From Pseudoxanthomonas mexicana (lineage in GTDB: Bacteria; Pseudomonadota; Gammaproteobacteria; Xanthomonadales; Xanthomonadaceae), in assembly GCF_010093385.1 (NCBI RefSeq), contig NZ_PDWV01000008.1:21515-85514 (forward strand): DNA of 64,000 nucleotides. The letters run 5' to 3'. The notes beneath the pieces are model-generated. The model did not search any database, was not told the origin of the DNA, and worked only from the letters and a program-made list of their open reading frames with translations. Each line of letters begins with the position of its first letter. The first letter of the stretch is position 1. The position numbers were made by a program, and so were the translations under genes. This document shows positions 46,392 through 55,523 of the stretch, one piece after another.

Positions 46392-46507
46392 GCTCTGCCG
46401 ACGGAGGGCCGGTGAGCCGGTTCCATCGCGCATCCAGCGCTGCACGTCGTCCGCCAGCGCAGCGCGATAGCTTGTTTGCCGGAAGCCGCGTTCAAGGAGT
46501 GAGATCC

Positions 46508-46858
46508 ATGCCCCAGATCATCCCCATGCAGCCCGTCCGCCATCTGCCGCGGGCGATCGCGTTTTACGAGAAGCTCGGTTTCACCCTCGAAGACCGCCGC
46601 GACGACTGGGGCTGGGCGAAGCTGTGCTGGGGCGATTGCCAGGTGATGCTGGACCAGTCGATCAACGTGAACCCGGACGCGCCGCGCGGCGCGGTGCTGT
46701 ACCTCTATCCCGACGACATCAGCGTCTTCCATGCGCAGGCGCGGGCGAACGGGCTGGACGTGCCGGAGTTGGAGACTACGTTCTACGGCATGCGCGAGTT
46801 CCGGATCGACGATCCGGATGGCAACCGGCTGTGGATAGGGCAGGTGGAGGTGGCCTGA
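46508..46858 (+). CDS. VOC/glyoxalase-family protein
   Basis: This 116-residue protein has one VOC-fold unit, with RAIAFYEKLGFTLEDR and FRIDDPDGNRLWIGQ as the two halves. Family members bind metal and small molecules (bleomycin resistance proteins, dioxygenases). The ligands are not obvious. AAGGAGTGAG precedes ATG 46508. Confidence 0.85.
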   Translation: MPQIIPMQPVRHLPRAIAFYEKLGFTLEDRRDDWGWAKLCWGDCQVMLDQSINVNPDAPRGAVLYLYPDDISVFHAQARANGLDVPELETTFYGMREFRIDDPDGNRLWIGQVEVA

Positions 46859-46937
46859 CCTCCGCGGGCGAGGAATCGCGTTGGAAGAGCGTGTGCCCCA
46901 CACGGGCGCGCTCTCCTTCCCTCATGGAGCCCCTGCC

Positions 46938-47378
46938 ATGCCCGTACAGCGCGATCGTCCGTATGCCGGAATGAATTTCCACGTCGACCTCGGTCTGGGC
47001 GACGGGCCCGATGCGGGCGTGTCCGAGGTGGTCTTCCCCGAAGCCCGCCTGCAGGTGAACGAGTACCGCAATGGCAACGACAGGGTGCTGGAGGCGACGA
47101 AACTCCCAACGCTGACCCGGTACGACAACCTGCTGCTGCGCCGGGGCGTGACCGGTTCCCTCGCCTGGTATCAGTGGTGGGACGAGGCACGCAATGGGGG
47201 CGATGCGCGGCGCACGGTCACCATCACGTTGCTGGACGAGCAGGGCAACCCGGTGATGCGTTGGCGCTTCCTGCGGGCGCGACCGGCGGCGTACGCGCCT
47301 TCACCGTTGGATGCGGCGGTGGGCGACACCCTATTCGAGACACTCGAGATCGCTTTCGAGCGCTTCGAAATGGAATGA
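46938..47378 (+). CDS. Orphan phage-tail-tube-like protein (T4 gp19-like)
   Basis: This 146-residue protein has the pattern of the conserved tail-region/gp19-like tube family: N-terminal RPYAGMNFHVDLGL, VSEVVFPEARLQVNEYRNGND, TRYDNLLLRRGVTG and the late RWRFLRARPAAYAPSPLDA. Such proteins form inner tubes of contractile injection systems. No sheath, baseplate or other tail gene is near, so it is an orphan or a domesticated relic. ATG 46938 has GGAG ten bases upstream. Confidence 0.75.
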   Translation: MPVQRDRPYAGMNFHVDLGLGDGPDAGVSEVVFPEARLQVNEYRNGNDRVLEATKLPTLTRYDNLLLRRGVTGSLAWYQWWDEARNGGDARRTVTITLLDEQGNPVMRWRFLRARPAAYAPSPLDAAVGDTLFETLEIAFERFEME

Positions 47379-47381
47379 CGG

Positions 47382-47597
47382 TCAGGCGCCGGGATCGCGC
47401 GGGAAGGGTTCGCGCAGGTAATCCAGCGGGAAGTCGATGGCCAGGCCGAGCAGGGCACAGCCAAGTGCCATGGCGGCCGATGAAGGTGCCTTGCCGGTCA
47501 GATGGAACAAGGCCAGCCCCGCCGCGATGCCGAGCAACGGAGGCACAACCCGGCGAGGCCTGTTTCAGAAGCCGAGCAGTGCGACGATCAGTTCCAT
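47382..47597 (-). pseudogene. Small membrane-protein gene interrupted by an in-frame TGA
   Basis: The frame opens at ATG 47597 as MELIVALLGF, meets TGA at codon 11 (47567-47565), then continues to 47382 as NRPRRVVPPLLGIAAGLAL, FHLTGKAP and a second helix ending LDYLREPFPRDPGA. The full length would be 71 codons. TGG (Trp) in place of TGA would restore it, so this looks like one point mutation or a sequencing error. GTG within the second part could restart translation. Confidence 0.55.
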
Positions 47598-47641
47598 GGC
47601 CGACTCCCGATGATCGACATCGGGAGCGTAGCCCGTGGCGC

Positions 47642-47812
47642 TCAGAGCTTGCTGAAGAGCGTCGCGGCCACCAGCAGGCCGAAGCCGGCGACCACCAGCC
47701 AGAACGCATGCGGAGCGAGCACCGGCACGTAACCGAACTTCGCGGCGATGCCGCCGCCGCCCAGCAGCAGGGCGATCAGCCAGACACCGAAGGTGGGAGG
47801 AGTGAGTTTCAT
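47642..47812 (-). CDS. Small two-helix membrane protein
   Basis: This 56-residue protein reads MKLTPPTFGVWLIALLLGGG with a second helix FWLVVAGFGLLVAATLFSKL. Short proteins of this pattern occur in related Xanthomonadaceae. GGGAGGAGTGAG precedes ATG 47812. Function unknown. Confidence 0.75.
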   Translation of the reverse strand: MKLTPPTFGVWLIALLLGGGGIAAKFGYVPVLAPHAFWLVVAGFGLLVAATLFSKL

Positions 47813-47865
47813 CGGGAAGTCTCTTGAGGGTTCGTGAAGAGATCGTCGTACGACCGGGGATCAGG

Positions 47866-48606
47866 TCAGAAGCTCATGAACAGGCCGCCGTTCACCGGCA
47901 GGTTGGCGCCGGTGATGTAGCCGGCATCGTCCGCAGTGAGAAAGGCGACCGCGCGCGCGATGTCGGCTGGCTGGCCGATGCGGCCGACGGGGACCGACGC
48001 GACGGTCCGCTCGCGGACCTCGTCCGGCATGGCCCGGGTCATCGGCGTTTCCACGTAACCGGGCGAGACGCTGTTGACGGTCACGCCCTTGCGCGCGACT
48101 TCGCGGGCCAGCGACATCGAGAAACCGTGAAGGCCGGCCTTGGCCGCGGCGTAGTTCACCTGGCCAAAGTTGCCGGTCTGGCCGCTCACCGAGCTGATGT
48201 TGACGATGCGACCGAAACCGCGTGCCTGCATGCCGTCCACGGCGTGCCGGCACAGGTTGAATACGCTGTCCAGGTTCACGCCGATCACCGCGTCCCACTG
48301 CGCCTTGTCCATCTTGCACAGGGTGGCGTCGCGGGTGATGCCGGCGTTGTTGACCAGGATGTCGAGGGCGCCGTGGCGGTCCTGGATGTCCCGTACGAAG
48401 GCCGCGCAGGCATTGAAGTCGGCCACGTCGACGACGGCGGTCTCGATGTCCAGCGAGGCGGTACGGGCCCGGAACTCGTCCAGGCGTTCGGGAGAGGCGG
48501 GCAGGTCGGCAGCGATCACCTTGCGGCCGGCGTTCGCCAAGGCCTGGCAGATCGCCAAGCCCAGGCCGCCCAGGCCACCGGTCACCACGGCAATGCGTTG
48601 CGTCAT
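47866..48606 (-). CDS. phbB: Acetoacetyl-CoA reductase-like SDR, copy 1
   Basis: This 246-residue short-chain dehydrogenase is of the PhbB type, which reduces acetoacetyl-CoA to 3-hydroxybutyryl-CoA. It has TGGLGGLG (cofactor loop), NNAGITRDA, catalytic Ser in NISSVSGQ and YAAAK. A second, related reductase lies 763 bp upstream with phaR between. Substrate assignment is by family and by the phaR neighbour; FabG activity is possible. Confidence 0.85.
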   Translation of the reverse strand: MTQRIAVVTGGLGGLGLAICQALANAGRKVIAADLPASPERLDEFRARTASLDIETAVVDVADFNACAAFVRDIQDRHGALDILVNNAGITRDATLCKMDKAQWDAVIGVNLDSVFNLCRHAVDGMQARGFGRIVNISSVSGQTGNFGQVNYAAAKAGLHGFSMSLAREVARKGVTVNSVSPGYVETPMTRAMPDEVRERTVASVPVGRIGQPADIARAVAFLTADDAGYITGANLPVNGGLFMSF

Positions 48607-48630
48607 GCGAAGTTCCTGAGGGTGTGGCTC

Positions 48631-48661
48631 AAAAAAAGGCCCGCGCAACAGGGCGCGGGCC
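48631..48661 (-). terminator. Rho-independent terminator of phaR
   Basis: On the minus strand GGCCCGCGC pairs with GCGCGGGCC across a 6-nt loop, followed by seven T. Confidence 0.88.
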
Positions 48662-48681
48662 GGGTCTCACTACGTAGAGGA

Positions 48682-49185
48682 TCAACGCGCGCGCGTTTTC
48701 GGCGTCTCGCGCGGAGCGTCCTTCGGCTTGACCGTCGTGGGGCGGCCCATGCCGCCGGTCAGGTTGCGCTGGAATTCCTGCCACAGCTCCATGTTGCGTT
48801 CGGTCAGCTGGTTCATCATGGTCCAGGGCGTCTGGCCCAGCAGGTTGCCCATCTGGCTGCGGAACTGCTGCTGCTGCTCCATGAACAGCTGCATGCTGCG
48901 CTCCAGGTAGTTGCCCATGAAGCCCTGCAACGAGTCGCCGTAGAAGCGGATGATCTGGCTGAGCAGCTGCGTGGACAGGACCGGCTCGCCGTCCTGTTCC
49001 TGCTCGCTGATGATCTGCAGCAGCACGGTGCGGGTCAGGTCGTCGCCGGTCTTGGCGTCGCGGACCTCGAAATCCTCGCCGTCCACGATCAGCTGGCGCA
49101 CGTCCTCGATGGTGATGTAGCTGGAGATCTCCGTGTCGTACAGACGACGGTTGGGATACTTCTTGATGATGCGGATCGCAGCCAT
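48682..49185 (-). CDS. phaR: Polyhydroxyalkanoate synthesis repressor PhaR
   Basis: This 167-residue protein has the PhaR N-terminal DNA-binding domain (IIKKYPNRRLYDTE, SSYITIEDVRQLI) and a Gln/Met-rich C-terminal accumulation-associated region. PhaR binds PHA granules and DNA, releasing phasin and synthesis genes when polymer forms. It lies between two PhbB-like reductases. The start ATG is at 49185. Confidence 0.92.
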   Translation of the reverse strand: MAAIRIIKKYPNRRLYDTEISSYITIEDVRQLIVDGEDFEVRDAKTGDDLTRTVLLQIISEQEQDGEPVLSTQLLSQIIRFYGDSLQGFMGNYLERSMQLFMEQQQQFRSQMGNLLGQTPWTMMNQLTERNMELWQEFQRNLTGGMGRPTTVKPKDAPRETPKTRAR

Positions 49186-49369
49186 TGAGTCTTCGCTCTA
49201 AACGCGTATTGCGGCAGCATGACGCAGCGCAACAGCCCTTGCAACAGGCCGGAGGGCAGGGTGTCCCTGTTCAGGCAAAGCGGGGCGCGGAACGGGAACG
49301 ACGTGATCCTTCGCCGGAGGCGGCATGGCAGGAGGCCCGCGCCCCCGACTCCCCGTTCCCCTCTGTGCC

Positions 49370-50110
49370 TCACCACCCCATATGGTGGCCGCCGTTGATG
49401 TCCAGGTTGGAGCCGGTGATCCAGCTGGCCTGTTCGTCGACCAGGAAGGCGACCGCGTAGGCGATTTCCTCGGGCTTGCCCAGGCGACCGGTGGGAATGT
49501 CGGCGGCGATCTTGGCGCGGACTTCCTCCGGCACCGCCATCACCATGTCGGTGGCCACATAGCCGGGCGATACCGTGTTGACGGTGATGCCGAGCTTGGC
49601 GTTCTCGCGCGCGAGCGAAATGGTGAAGCCGTGCATGCCGGCCTTGGCGGCGGCGTAGTTGGCCTGGCCGTACTGGCCCTTCAGGCCGTTGATCGAACTG
49701 ATCTGGATGATGCGGCCCCATTTGCGGTCGCGCATCCCTTCGATCACCGGACGGGTGACGTTGAACACCGAGTTGAGGTTGGTGTTGATGACATCGCCCC
49801 ACTGGGTGGCGGTCATCTTGTGGAAGGTGCCGTCGCGGGTGATGCCGGCGTTGTTGATGAGGATCTCGACCGGGCCCAGCGTCCGTTCCACTTCCTTCAC
49901 CATCGCCTGCGCTTCGTCCGGCGAGGTCACGTCGCCTTTCACCAGCGCGATGTCGTAGCCGTCGGCCTTCATCTGCGCCTGCCACGCGCGCGCCTTCTCC
50001 TCGTTGCGGTAATTGGTGGCGACCTTGTGGCCCATGTCGGCCAGCTTCTTGCAGATGGCGGTACCGATACCTCCGGTGCCGCCGGTGACCAGGGCGCCGC
50101 GCGATGTCAT
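49370..50110 (-). CDS. phbB: Acetoacetyl-CoA reductase, copy 2
   Basis: This 246-residue NADPH-dependent SDR has the TGGTGGIG loop, NNAGITRDGTFHKM, ISSINGLKGQYGQANY with Ser and Tyr catalytic positions and YAAAKAGMHGF. It is very like known PhbB proteins and closer to them than the other copy. ATG 50110 has GGAG 13 bases upstream; GTG 50137 is less likely. Confidence 0.9.
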   Translation of the reverse strand: MTSRGALVTGGTGGIGTAICKKLADMGHKVATNYRNEEKARAWQAQMKADGYDIALVKGDVTSPDEAQAMVKEVERTLGPVEILINNAGITRDGTFHKMTATQWGDVINTNLNSVFNVTRPVIEGMRDRKWGRIIQISSINGLKGQYGQANYAAAKAGMHGFTISLARENAKLGITVNTVSPGYVATDMVMAVPEEVRAKIAADIPTGRLGKPEEIAYAVAFLVDEQASWITGSNLDINGGHHMGW

Positions 50111-50155
50111 GTGGGGGATCTCCGTATACCGCCGCAAGCCGACGGCGATCCGATT

Positions 50156-51076
50156 CTAGACAGCGCCTTCGACAGGATTGTTGTGCGCCGCAGCGAACGT
50201 CACGTGTGTCACTTTGGGCAGGCGCTCGGGCCGGAAGCCTCGGGCCGCGGCCTGCATCGTCTGGGCCACCGTCGGCAGGCCGGTGAGCAGGGCCGGCGCC
50301 TGTCCCAGTGCCTGCCAGGCGGCACGGAGGGCGGGCAGGGGTGACGCATCGTCCACCGGCAGGGCGGCCATCGCCTTGGACAGCTTGTCGCCGTGGGCGT
50401 CGACGATCAGCGGCAGGTGCAGGTAGCGCGGCGTGGGCAGGCCCAGCGCGCGCTGCAGCAGGATCTGGCGGGGGGTGGAGTCGAGCAGGTCCGCCCCGCG
50501 CACGACATCGGTAATGCCCTGTTCTGCATCGTCCACGACCACCGCCAGCTGGTAGGCCCAGAAACCATCCGCTCGGCGCAGGACCACATCGCCGACGTCG
50601 CGGTCGACCGCCTGCGCGATGTGCCCCTGCAGGCCATCGATGAAGGCCACGGTGCTGCCATCGGTGACGCGCAGCCGGATGGCGGGCGACCGCGCGGGGT
50701 CGCGTGCGACGCAGCGGCGATGGATGCCGCCCGCTGACGCCAGTTCGCTGCGGCTGCAACGGCACTCGAACGCCGTGCCCGTGGCCAGCAGCCGCTCCAG
50801 CGCGCTGGCATACCGGTCATGGCGACCGCTCTGCCAGACGACGGGCAGGTCGGAGGTCATGCCGAAGGCCGCCAGCGTGGCCAGTTGGGCCCGGGCAGCG
50901 CCGGCAACTTCGCGGGGGGGGTCCAGGTCCTCCACGCGCACCAGCCATTGGCCATGGTGGTGACGCGCGAGCAACCAGCTGCCCAGGGCCGCCACCAGCG
51001 AGCCGAAATGCAGGCGGCCCGTGGGCGAGGGCGCGAAGCGTCCCCGGTAGCGGGGGTGGGGAAGCGTCTCGGTCAT
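50156..51076 (-). CDS. gluQ: Glutamyl-Q tRNA(Asp) synthetase
   Basis: This 306-residue class I synthetase paralog attaches glutamate to queuosine in tRNA-Asp. It has the HIGH-like FAPSPTGRLHFGSL and degenerate KMSKS DKLSKAM. It lacks the C-terminal anticodon-binding domain, as expected. Zn-binding Cys occur in ECRCSRSEL and HRRCV. It is divergent from htpX with 121 bp between starts. Confidence 0.93.
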   Translation of the reverse strand: MTETLPHPRYRGRFAPSPTGRLHFGSLVAALGSWLLARHHHGQWLVRVEDLDPPREVAGAARAQLATLAAFGMTSDLPVVWQSGRHDRYASALERLLATGTAFECRCSRSELASAGGIHRRCVARDPARSPAIRLRVTDGSTVAFIDGLQGHIAQAVDRDVGDVVLRRADGFWAYQLAVVVDDAEQGITDVVRGADLLDSTPRQILLQRALGLPTPRYLHLPLIVDAHGDKLSKAMAALPVDDASPLPALRAAWQALGQAPALLTGLPTVAQTMQAAARGFRPERLPKVTHVTFAAAHNNPVEGAV

Positions 51077-51120
51077 TCGTCGGAAAGAAAGGAAAGCTGA
51101 ACCACACAGTCAGCCATTGG

Positions 51121-51149
51121 CTTGAATTCGTGTCGCTGCAACCGCAATT
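51121..51149 (+). promoter_or_regulatory. Candidate sigma-32 (heat-shock) promoter of htpX
   Basis: CTTGAA (51121-51126), a 15-bp spacer and CCGCAATT (51142-51149) resemble the CTTGAA-N13-15-CCCCATNT consensus. Only the -35 is strong. Confidence 0.5.
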
Positions 51150-51197
51150 CTGCGGCGTCCACCTCTGTTCTTGCACGTCATTTCTGGAGCTTCAACC

Positions 51198-52079
51198 GTG
51201 TTCACGCGCGTCGCCCTGTTCCTCGCCACCAACCTGGCCGTCCTGGTCCTGGCCGGCATCGTCATGTCGCTGTTGGGGGTGAACCCCAACCAATTGGGGG
51301 GGCTGCTGGTTTTCGCCGCCATCTTCGGCTTCGGCGGATCGCTGATCTCGCTGCTGACCTCCAAGTGGATGGCCAAGCGTGCCACCGGCGCGCAGGTGAT
51401 CGAGCAGCCGCGTAACGATGCCGAGCGCTGGCTGGTGGCCACCGTTCAGCGCCAGGCGCAGGCGGCCGGTATCGGCATGCCGGAAGTCGCCGTCTACGAT
51501 GCGCCGGAGATCAATGCCTTCGCCACCGGCGCCAACCGCAACAACGCCCTGGTGGCGGTGTCGACCGGCCTGCTGCGTTCGATGAACCAGGACGAGGCCG
51601 AGGCCGTGCTCGGCCACGAGGTGGCGCACGTCGCCAATGGCGACATGGTGACCATGGCCCTGCTGCAGGGCGTGCTGAACACCTTCGTCATCGTGCTGGC
51701 GCGCGTGGTGGGCGGCGTGGTGGACAGTTTCCTGTCCGGTAACCGCGAGGGCGAGGGCCGTGGGTTTGGCTACTACATCATCGTGATGGTGCTGGAAGTG
51801 GTGTTCGGCCTGTTCGCCACGATGATCGCCATGTGGTTCTCGCGCCGCCGCGAATTCCGCGCCGACCACGGCGGCGCCTCGCTGGCGGGCCGGCAGAAGA
51901 TGATCGCCGCGCTGGAGCGCCTGAAGCAGCAGCAGCGCCCCAGCACGCTGCCTGCCCAAGTGGAAGCGTTCGGCATCGCCGGCGGCATCGGCCAGGGAAT
52001 GAAGAAGCTGTTCCTCAGTCACCCCCCGCTGGAGGAGCGCATCGCCGCGCTGCGCGCACAGCAGGCCACCGTCGCCTGA
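51198..52079 (+). CDS. htpX: HtpX heat-shock membrane metalloprotease
   Basis: This 293-residue M48B zinc protease degrades damaged membrane proteins. It has two N-terminal helices, HEVAH at 140-144, two more helices and a late Glu ligand in [16 protein letters not shown] 51198 with GGAG upstream fits the usual N-terminus [17 protein letters not shown] heat-shock-like promoter precedes it. Confidence 0.95.
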   Translation: MFTRVALFLATNLAVLVLAGIVMSLLGVNPNQLGGLLVFAAIFGFGGSLISLLTSKWMAKRATGAQVIEQPRNDAERWLVATVQRQAQAAGIGMPEVAVYDAPEINAFATGANRNNALVAVSTGLLRSMNQDEAEAVLGHEVAHVANGDMVTMALLQGVLNTFVIVLARVVGGVVDSFLSGNREGEGRGFGYYIIVMVLEVVFGLFATMIAMWFSRRREFRADHGGASLAGRQKMIAALERLKQQQRPSTLPAQVEAFGIAGGIGQGMKKLFLSHPPLEERIAALRAQQATVA

Positions 52080-52101
52080 GCCGCGCGAGGCCGCAGGAAC
52101 G

Positions 52102-52128
52102 AAAAACCCGCCGGAAGGCGGGTTTTTT
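52102..52128 (+). terminator. Rho-independent terminator of htpX
   Basis: AAAAACCCGCC-GGAA-GGCGGGTTTTTT, a strong symmetrical hairpin that could also act on the minus strand. Confidence 0.92.
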
Positions 52129-52139
52129 CAGCGTTTTTC

Positions 52140-52212
52140 GTAGGAGCGGGCCATGCCCGCGATGCTTTTTGGACCAACGGCGGAGAGCATCGCGGGCATA
52201 GCCCGCTCCTAC
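52140..52212. repeat. Inverted repeat element, variant copy D
   Basis: Arms 52140-52166 and 52186-52212 (GTAGGAGCGGGCCATGCCCG...) share the GTAGGAGCG end with the other copies but differ inside. It lies between the convergent htpX and fimX-like genes. Confidence 0.88.
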
Positions 52213-52228
52213 AAGCGCGAGAGGGTGG

Positions 52229-54304
52229 TCAGCTGAAGTCGTAGTTCATCAGCGGTCCCGGCGCCGCCAGGAAGTTGCCTTCCACGTAATCCACATTGGC
52301 GGTGAACAGGAAGGCCATCGTCGCCGCATCCTGCACATGCTCGGCCACGGTCACGATGCCCAGCGCCTGCGCGCGCTCCGCGATCTCGCGGATCTTCTGC
52401 TGGTGTTCGGCATTGCGGCCCAGGTCCTCGCTGAAGACGCGGTCGATCTTGAGGAAGGTGGGCTGGAAGTGCGACAGCAGCTGGAACGAATCCAGGCCCG
52501 CGCCGAAATGCTCCAGGCCCACATGGCAGCCCAGCTTGGCCGCGGCGGTCTGGAAAGCCTGCGCCTGGCGCAGATGGGTGAACACCTTGGCCTCCGGCGT
52601 CTGCAGCCACAGGCGGTCGCCGGGCACGTCGTGGGCGGCCAGCTGCCGGGCGATGAGGTCGAGCAGGCGGTTGTCGGCGAAGGATGCCGGGCTGACCTTG
52701 ACCACCATGCGCGTGTCGTGGCCGTTGCGCTTGCGTTCGGCTAGCACCTCGATGGCGCGGTTCACCACCCAGCGGTCGATGGCGTCGAGCAGGCCGTTGT
52801 CCTCGGCGATGCCGATGAAGGACTGCGGCTGCACGATCTCGCCGTTGGACTCCAGGCGCAGCAGCGCCTCGTAGACCTCGCCGGGCTCGGCCTGCAGGCT
52901 GACCACGGGCTGGTAGTGCAGGCGGAAGCTATCGTCCTGCAGCGCTTCGCGCAGGCGCTGGATCCAGTTCTGCACGCGCTCTTCTTCGGCGCGGTCGACG
53001 GCGCCCGGATCGAAGATCTCGAAGCGGTTGCCGCCCAGGTTGGTGGCGGCCTGCAGGCAGTCCGTCGCGCGCGTCAGCACGGGACCGACGCTGGCGATCT
53101 TCTCGCCGATCTGCACGCCGCCCAGGCTGGCGGTCACCGAGGCCGAGCGTTCGCCCACGGTGAACACGTGCGAGGCATAGGCCGCGCGCAGCTTCTCGGC
53201 CAGGGCGGCGGTGTGGGCGTGGTTGCCGCGCAGCAGCACGGCGAACGTGCGCTCGCCGAAGCGGGCCGCGATGCAGCTGTCGTCCAGCTTTTCGGACAGG
53301 CGCGCCGCCAGCGCGGCGGCCAGGTCGTCGGCCGAATCGATGCCAATGTCGGCCAGCAGGCGCTGGTAGTGGTCGGGTTCGACCAGCAGCAGGCCGTACT
53401 GGTCTTCGCCGCGGGCCACCGCGGCCACCGCCGTCTCCAGCTCGCGCAGGAAGGTGGGGCGGTTGAGCAGGCCGGTGACCATGTCGCGCTGGCGCAGATC
53501 CTCCACCTCGCGGGCCAGTTCGGGATCGAACTCCTCGCGGCGGCGGAACACCACCTGCACGCAGGGCTCGCCCTCGTAGGTGGCGGTGGCGAATTCCAGC
53601 GTGGCCGGGAAACTGTCGCCGTCCAGGCTGCGCGCTTCCAGCTCGAAGCGCGGCGGCGGCGGTTCGCCCTTGCTGAGCTTCTTCAGCAGGGCCTTGAAGT
53701 CGCTGACGTACTGCGGACCCACCAGGTCCAGCAGCGACAGGCCTTCCACATCCTCGAACGACTCGAAGCCGAACATCTCCAGGTAGGCATCGTTGGCCCG
53801 GATGTGCATGCCTTCGTGGATGTAGGCGATTGGGTCGCGCGATGACGAGATCAGTGCGTCGCACCGGCGCTCGGTCTCGCGCATCTGGCCTTCCAGGCGG
53901 CGCTGCGAACGGCGCGCGTCCAGGTCGGCCCACTCCCGCTGCAGTACGGTCAGCACGTGGTCCGGCCGCCCGCGCAGGGCGACCGCGCGTGCGCCGGCCG
54001 CCTGGTCGGCCAGCAGGTCGGTCTCGGTGATGGCATCGGCCAGCACGATGACGGGGATGTCCTTGCCGCTCCCGTCCACCTGTGCCAGTACCGTGGCCAG
54101 CGGGATGCCCTTGGCGGTGCGGGAGGCCAGCAGCAGGTCCATGGGCTGGGACGCCACCATCTGCCCCAGTTCGCCGGCGTCGAGCGGCCGCAGGGGGCGC
54201 ACGGCGATGCCGCCGTTGCGCAGGGTGGACACGATGGCCTCGGCGTCTTCGGCGCTGTCGTCCACGAGGGTCAATCGAAGGGTGGTGTCTTTGCCGATCT
54301 GCAT
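52229..54304 (-). CDS. fimX: FimX-like protein (REC-PAS-degenerate GGDEF-degenerate EAL)
   Basis: This 691-residue protein has a receiver-like domain (about 1-135), a PAS domain (about 150-260), a degenerate GGDEF domain (FGERTF near residue 350 in place of GGDEF) and an EAL domain (about 440-690). The EAL keeps YEALLRLES but has LEHFGAG for DDFGTG and VAEHVQD for AEGVE, so catalysis is doubtful. FimX binds c-di-GMP at the pole and controls type IV pili. Size and order match FimX of Pseudomonas and Xanthomonas. ATG 54304 was chosen over upstream frames. Confidence 0.88.
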   Translation of the reverse strand: MQIGKDTTLRLTLVDDSAEDAEAIVSTLRNGGIAVRPLRPLDAGELGQMVASQPMDLLLASRTAKGIPLATVLAQVDGSGKDIPVIVLADAITETDLLADQAAGARAVALRGRPDHVLTVLQREWADLDARRSQRRLEGQMRETERRCDALISSSRDPIAYIHEGMHIRANDAYLEMFGFESFEDVEGLSLLDLVGPQYVSDFKALLKKLSKGEPPPPRFELEARSLDGDSFPATLEFATATYEGEPCVQVVFRRREEFDPELAREVEDLRQRDMVTGLLNRPTFLRELETAVAAVARGEDQYGLLLVEPDHYQRLLADIGIDSADDLAAALAARLSEKLDDSCIAARFGERTFAVLLRGNHAHTAALAEKLRAAYASHVFTVGERSASVTASLGGVQIGEKIASVGPVLTRATDCLQAATNLGGNRFEIFDPGAVDRAEEERVQNWIQRLREALQDDSFRLHYQPVVSLQAEPGEVYEALLRLESNGEIVQPQSFIGIAEDNGLLDAIDRWVVNRAIEVLAERKRNGHDTRMVVKVSPASFADNRLLDLIARQLAAHDVPGDRLWLQTPEAKVFTHLRQAQAFQTAAAKLGCHVGLEHFGAGLDSFQLLSHFQPTFLKIDRVFSEDLGRNAEHQQKIREIAERAQALGIVTVAEHVQDAATMAFLFTANVDYVEGNFLAAPGPLMNYDFS

Positions 54305-54401
54305 GCAGCGGGTCCGCCGGGGGTGCGGGTTTAATACACGAAGGGGCGCGAAGCGTCCAATGCACGCGTCGCAGATGCGGCGGCGCGTCGCAGCCTGCGG
54401 C

Positions 54402-55421
54402 CTAGAGCGGACGCTTGCCGGTGTCGCCGGGGATCTCGCGCACCAGTCGGGGCACGAGGTAGCCGGACAGCCGGGCGGCCAGGCCGGCGTGGAGCGCGCG
54501 TGCATGCGCGTCGTCCACTTCGAAGTGGGCCACGCCGGCGACCCGGTCGAGCTGGTGCAGGTAGTAGGGCAGCACGCCGGCCGCGAAGCCGCGTTCGCTC
54601 AGTGCGGCCAGGGCGTCCACGCTGTCGTTCACGCCACGCAGCAGCACGGCCTGGTTGAGCAGGTGCACGCCGGCCGCGCGCAGGCGCCCGAGCGCCGCGT
54701 CGACGGTGCCGTCGAACTCGTTGGCGTGGTTGGCATGGACCACGAGGGTCACCGGCCAGGGCAGGGCCGAAAGCCAGCCCAGGAGGCCATCATCGATGCG
54801 CTCGGGCACCACGATGGGCAGGCGGCTGTGGATGCGCAGGCGGCGCAGGTGGGGAATATCCGCCAGCGCGCCGGTCAGTTCGGCCAGCTTGCCGTTGGAC
54901 AGCGACAGCGGATCGCCACCGGAAAGCAGCACTTCCTCGATCGAGGCGTCCTGGCGGATGAGGTCGACAGCGTCGCGCCAGCCGTCGCGGGCCGCGGTTT
55001 CCTCCGCATAGGGGAAGTGGCGACGGAAGCAGTACCGGCAGTGGATTGCGCAACTCCCAGTGGCCACCAGCAGGGCACGGCCGCGGTACTTCTGGATGAC
55101 GCCGGGCGCGGTTTTCGCCGCGCCGTCGCCCACCGCGTCCAGGCCGAAGCCCGGCATGGGGCGCATCTCGTCGTCCAGGGGCAGGACCTGGCGCAGCAGC
55201 GGATCGCGCGGGTCGCCGCGGCGCATGCGGGCCACGAAGCCACGCGGCACCCGCAGCGGGAACTGGGCCATCGCTTCGTCCGACAGGCGCGGGGCCAGGC
55301 CGTCCAGCCCCAGCAGGTCCAGCAGTTCGCGCGGATCGCGCACGGCCTCCCGCAGGGCCTGCTGCCAGCGGACGGGCACCAGCGCGGCAGGCTGTCGGGG
55401 TTCGGGGGCTGCGGTTATCAT
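54402..55421 (-). CDS. epmB: EF-P beta-lysylation protein EpmB (lysine 2,3-aminomutase family)
   Basis: This 339-residue radical-SAM, PLP enzyme converts L-alpha-lysine to (R)-beta-lysine for modification of EF-P. The iron-sulfur cluster motif is C124-X3-C128-X2-C131 ([14 protein letters not shown]). GGDPL and KLAELT follow. It is divergent from efp, 102 bp between starts, which fixes the function. EpmA, the ligase, is not in the window. GTG 55442 is an alternative start. Confidence 0.95.
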   Translation of the reverse strand: MITAAPEPRQPAALVPVRWQQALREAVRDPRELLDLLGLDGLAPRLSDEAMAQFPLRVPRGFVARMRRGDPRDPLLRQVLPLDDEMRPMPGFGLDAVGDGAAKTAPGVIQKYRGRALLVATGSCAIHCRYCFRRHFPYAEETAARDGWRDAVDLIRQDASIEEVLLSGGDPLSLSNGKLAELTGALADIPHLRRLRIHSRLPIVVPERIDDGLLGWLSALPWPVTLVVHANHANEFDGTVDAALGRLRAAGVHLLNQAVLLRGVNDSVDALAALSERGFAAGVLPYYLHQLDRVAGVAHFEVDDAHARALHAGLAARLSGYLVPRLVREIPGDTGKRPL

Positions 55422-55440
55422 GTCGGGTCTGAAAACAAGC

Positions 55441-55460
55441 ACCCGCCGGGTCCGGCGGGT
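55441..55460 (+). promoter_or_regulatory. Hairpin in the efp leader
   Basis: ACCCGCC (55441-55447) pairs with GGCGGGT (55454-55460). It has no T-run and lies 63 bp before the efp start. It could be a leader structure or part of a bidirectional stop for epmB-side transcription. Confidence 0.35.
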
Positions 55461-55523
55461 TCCCCATTCTATCCGGCCGGCCGTGTCCCGCGGCGGGTTT
55501 GTCTCCCCCCAAGGAGTTTATCC

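Noticed and set aside
47565..47567. TGA read as selenocysteine
   Set aside because: No SECIS-like hairpin or selenoprotein family is evident; a Trp-to-stop change is simpler.
54305..54505. Longer start for the FimX-like gene
   Set aside because: The upstream residues overlap epmB and are not like a receiver domain; ATG 54304 gives the family length.
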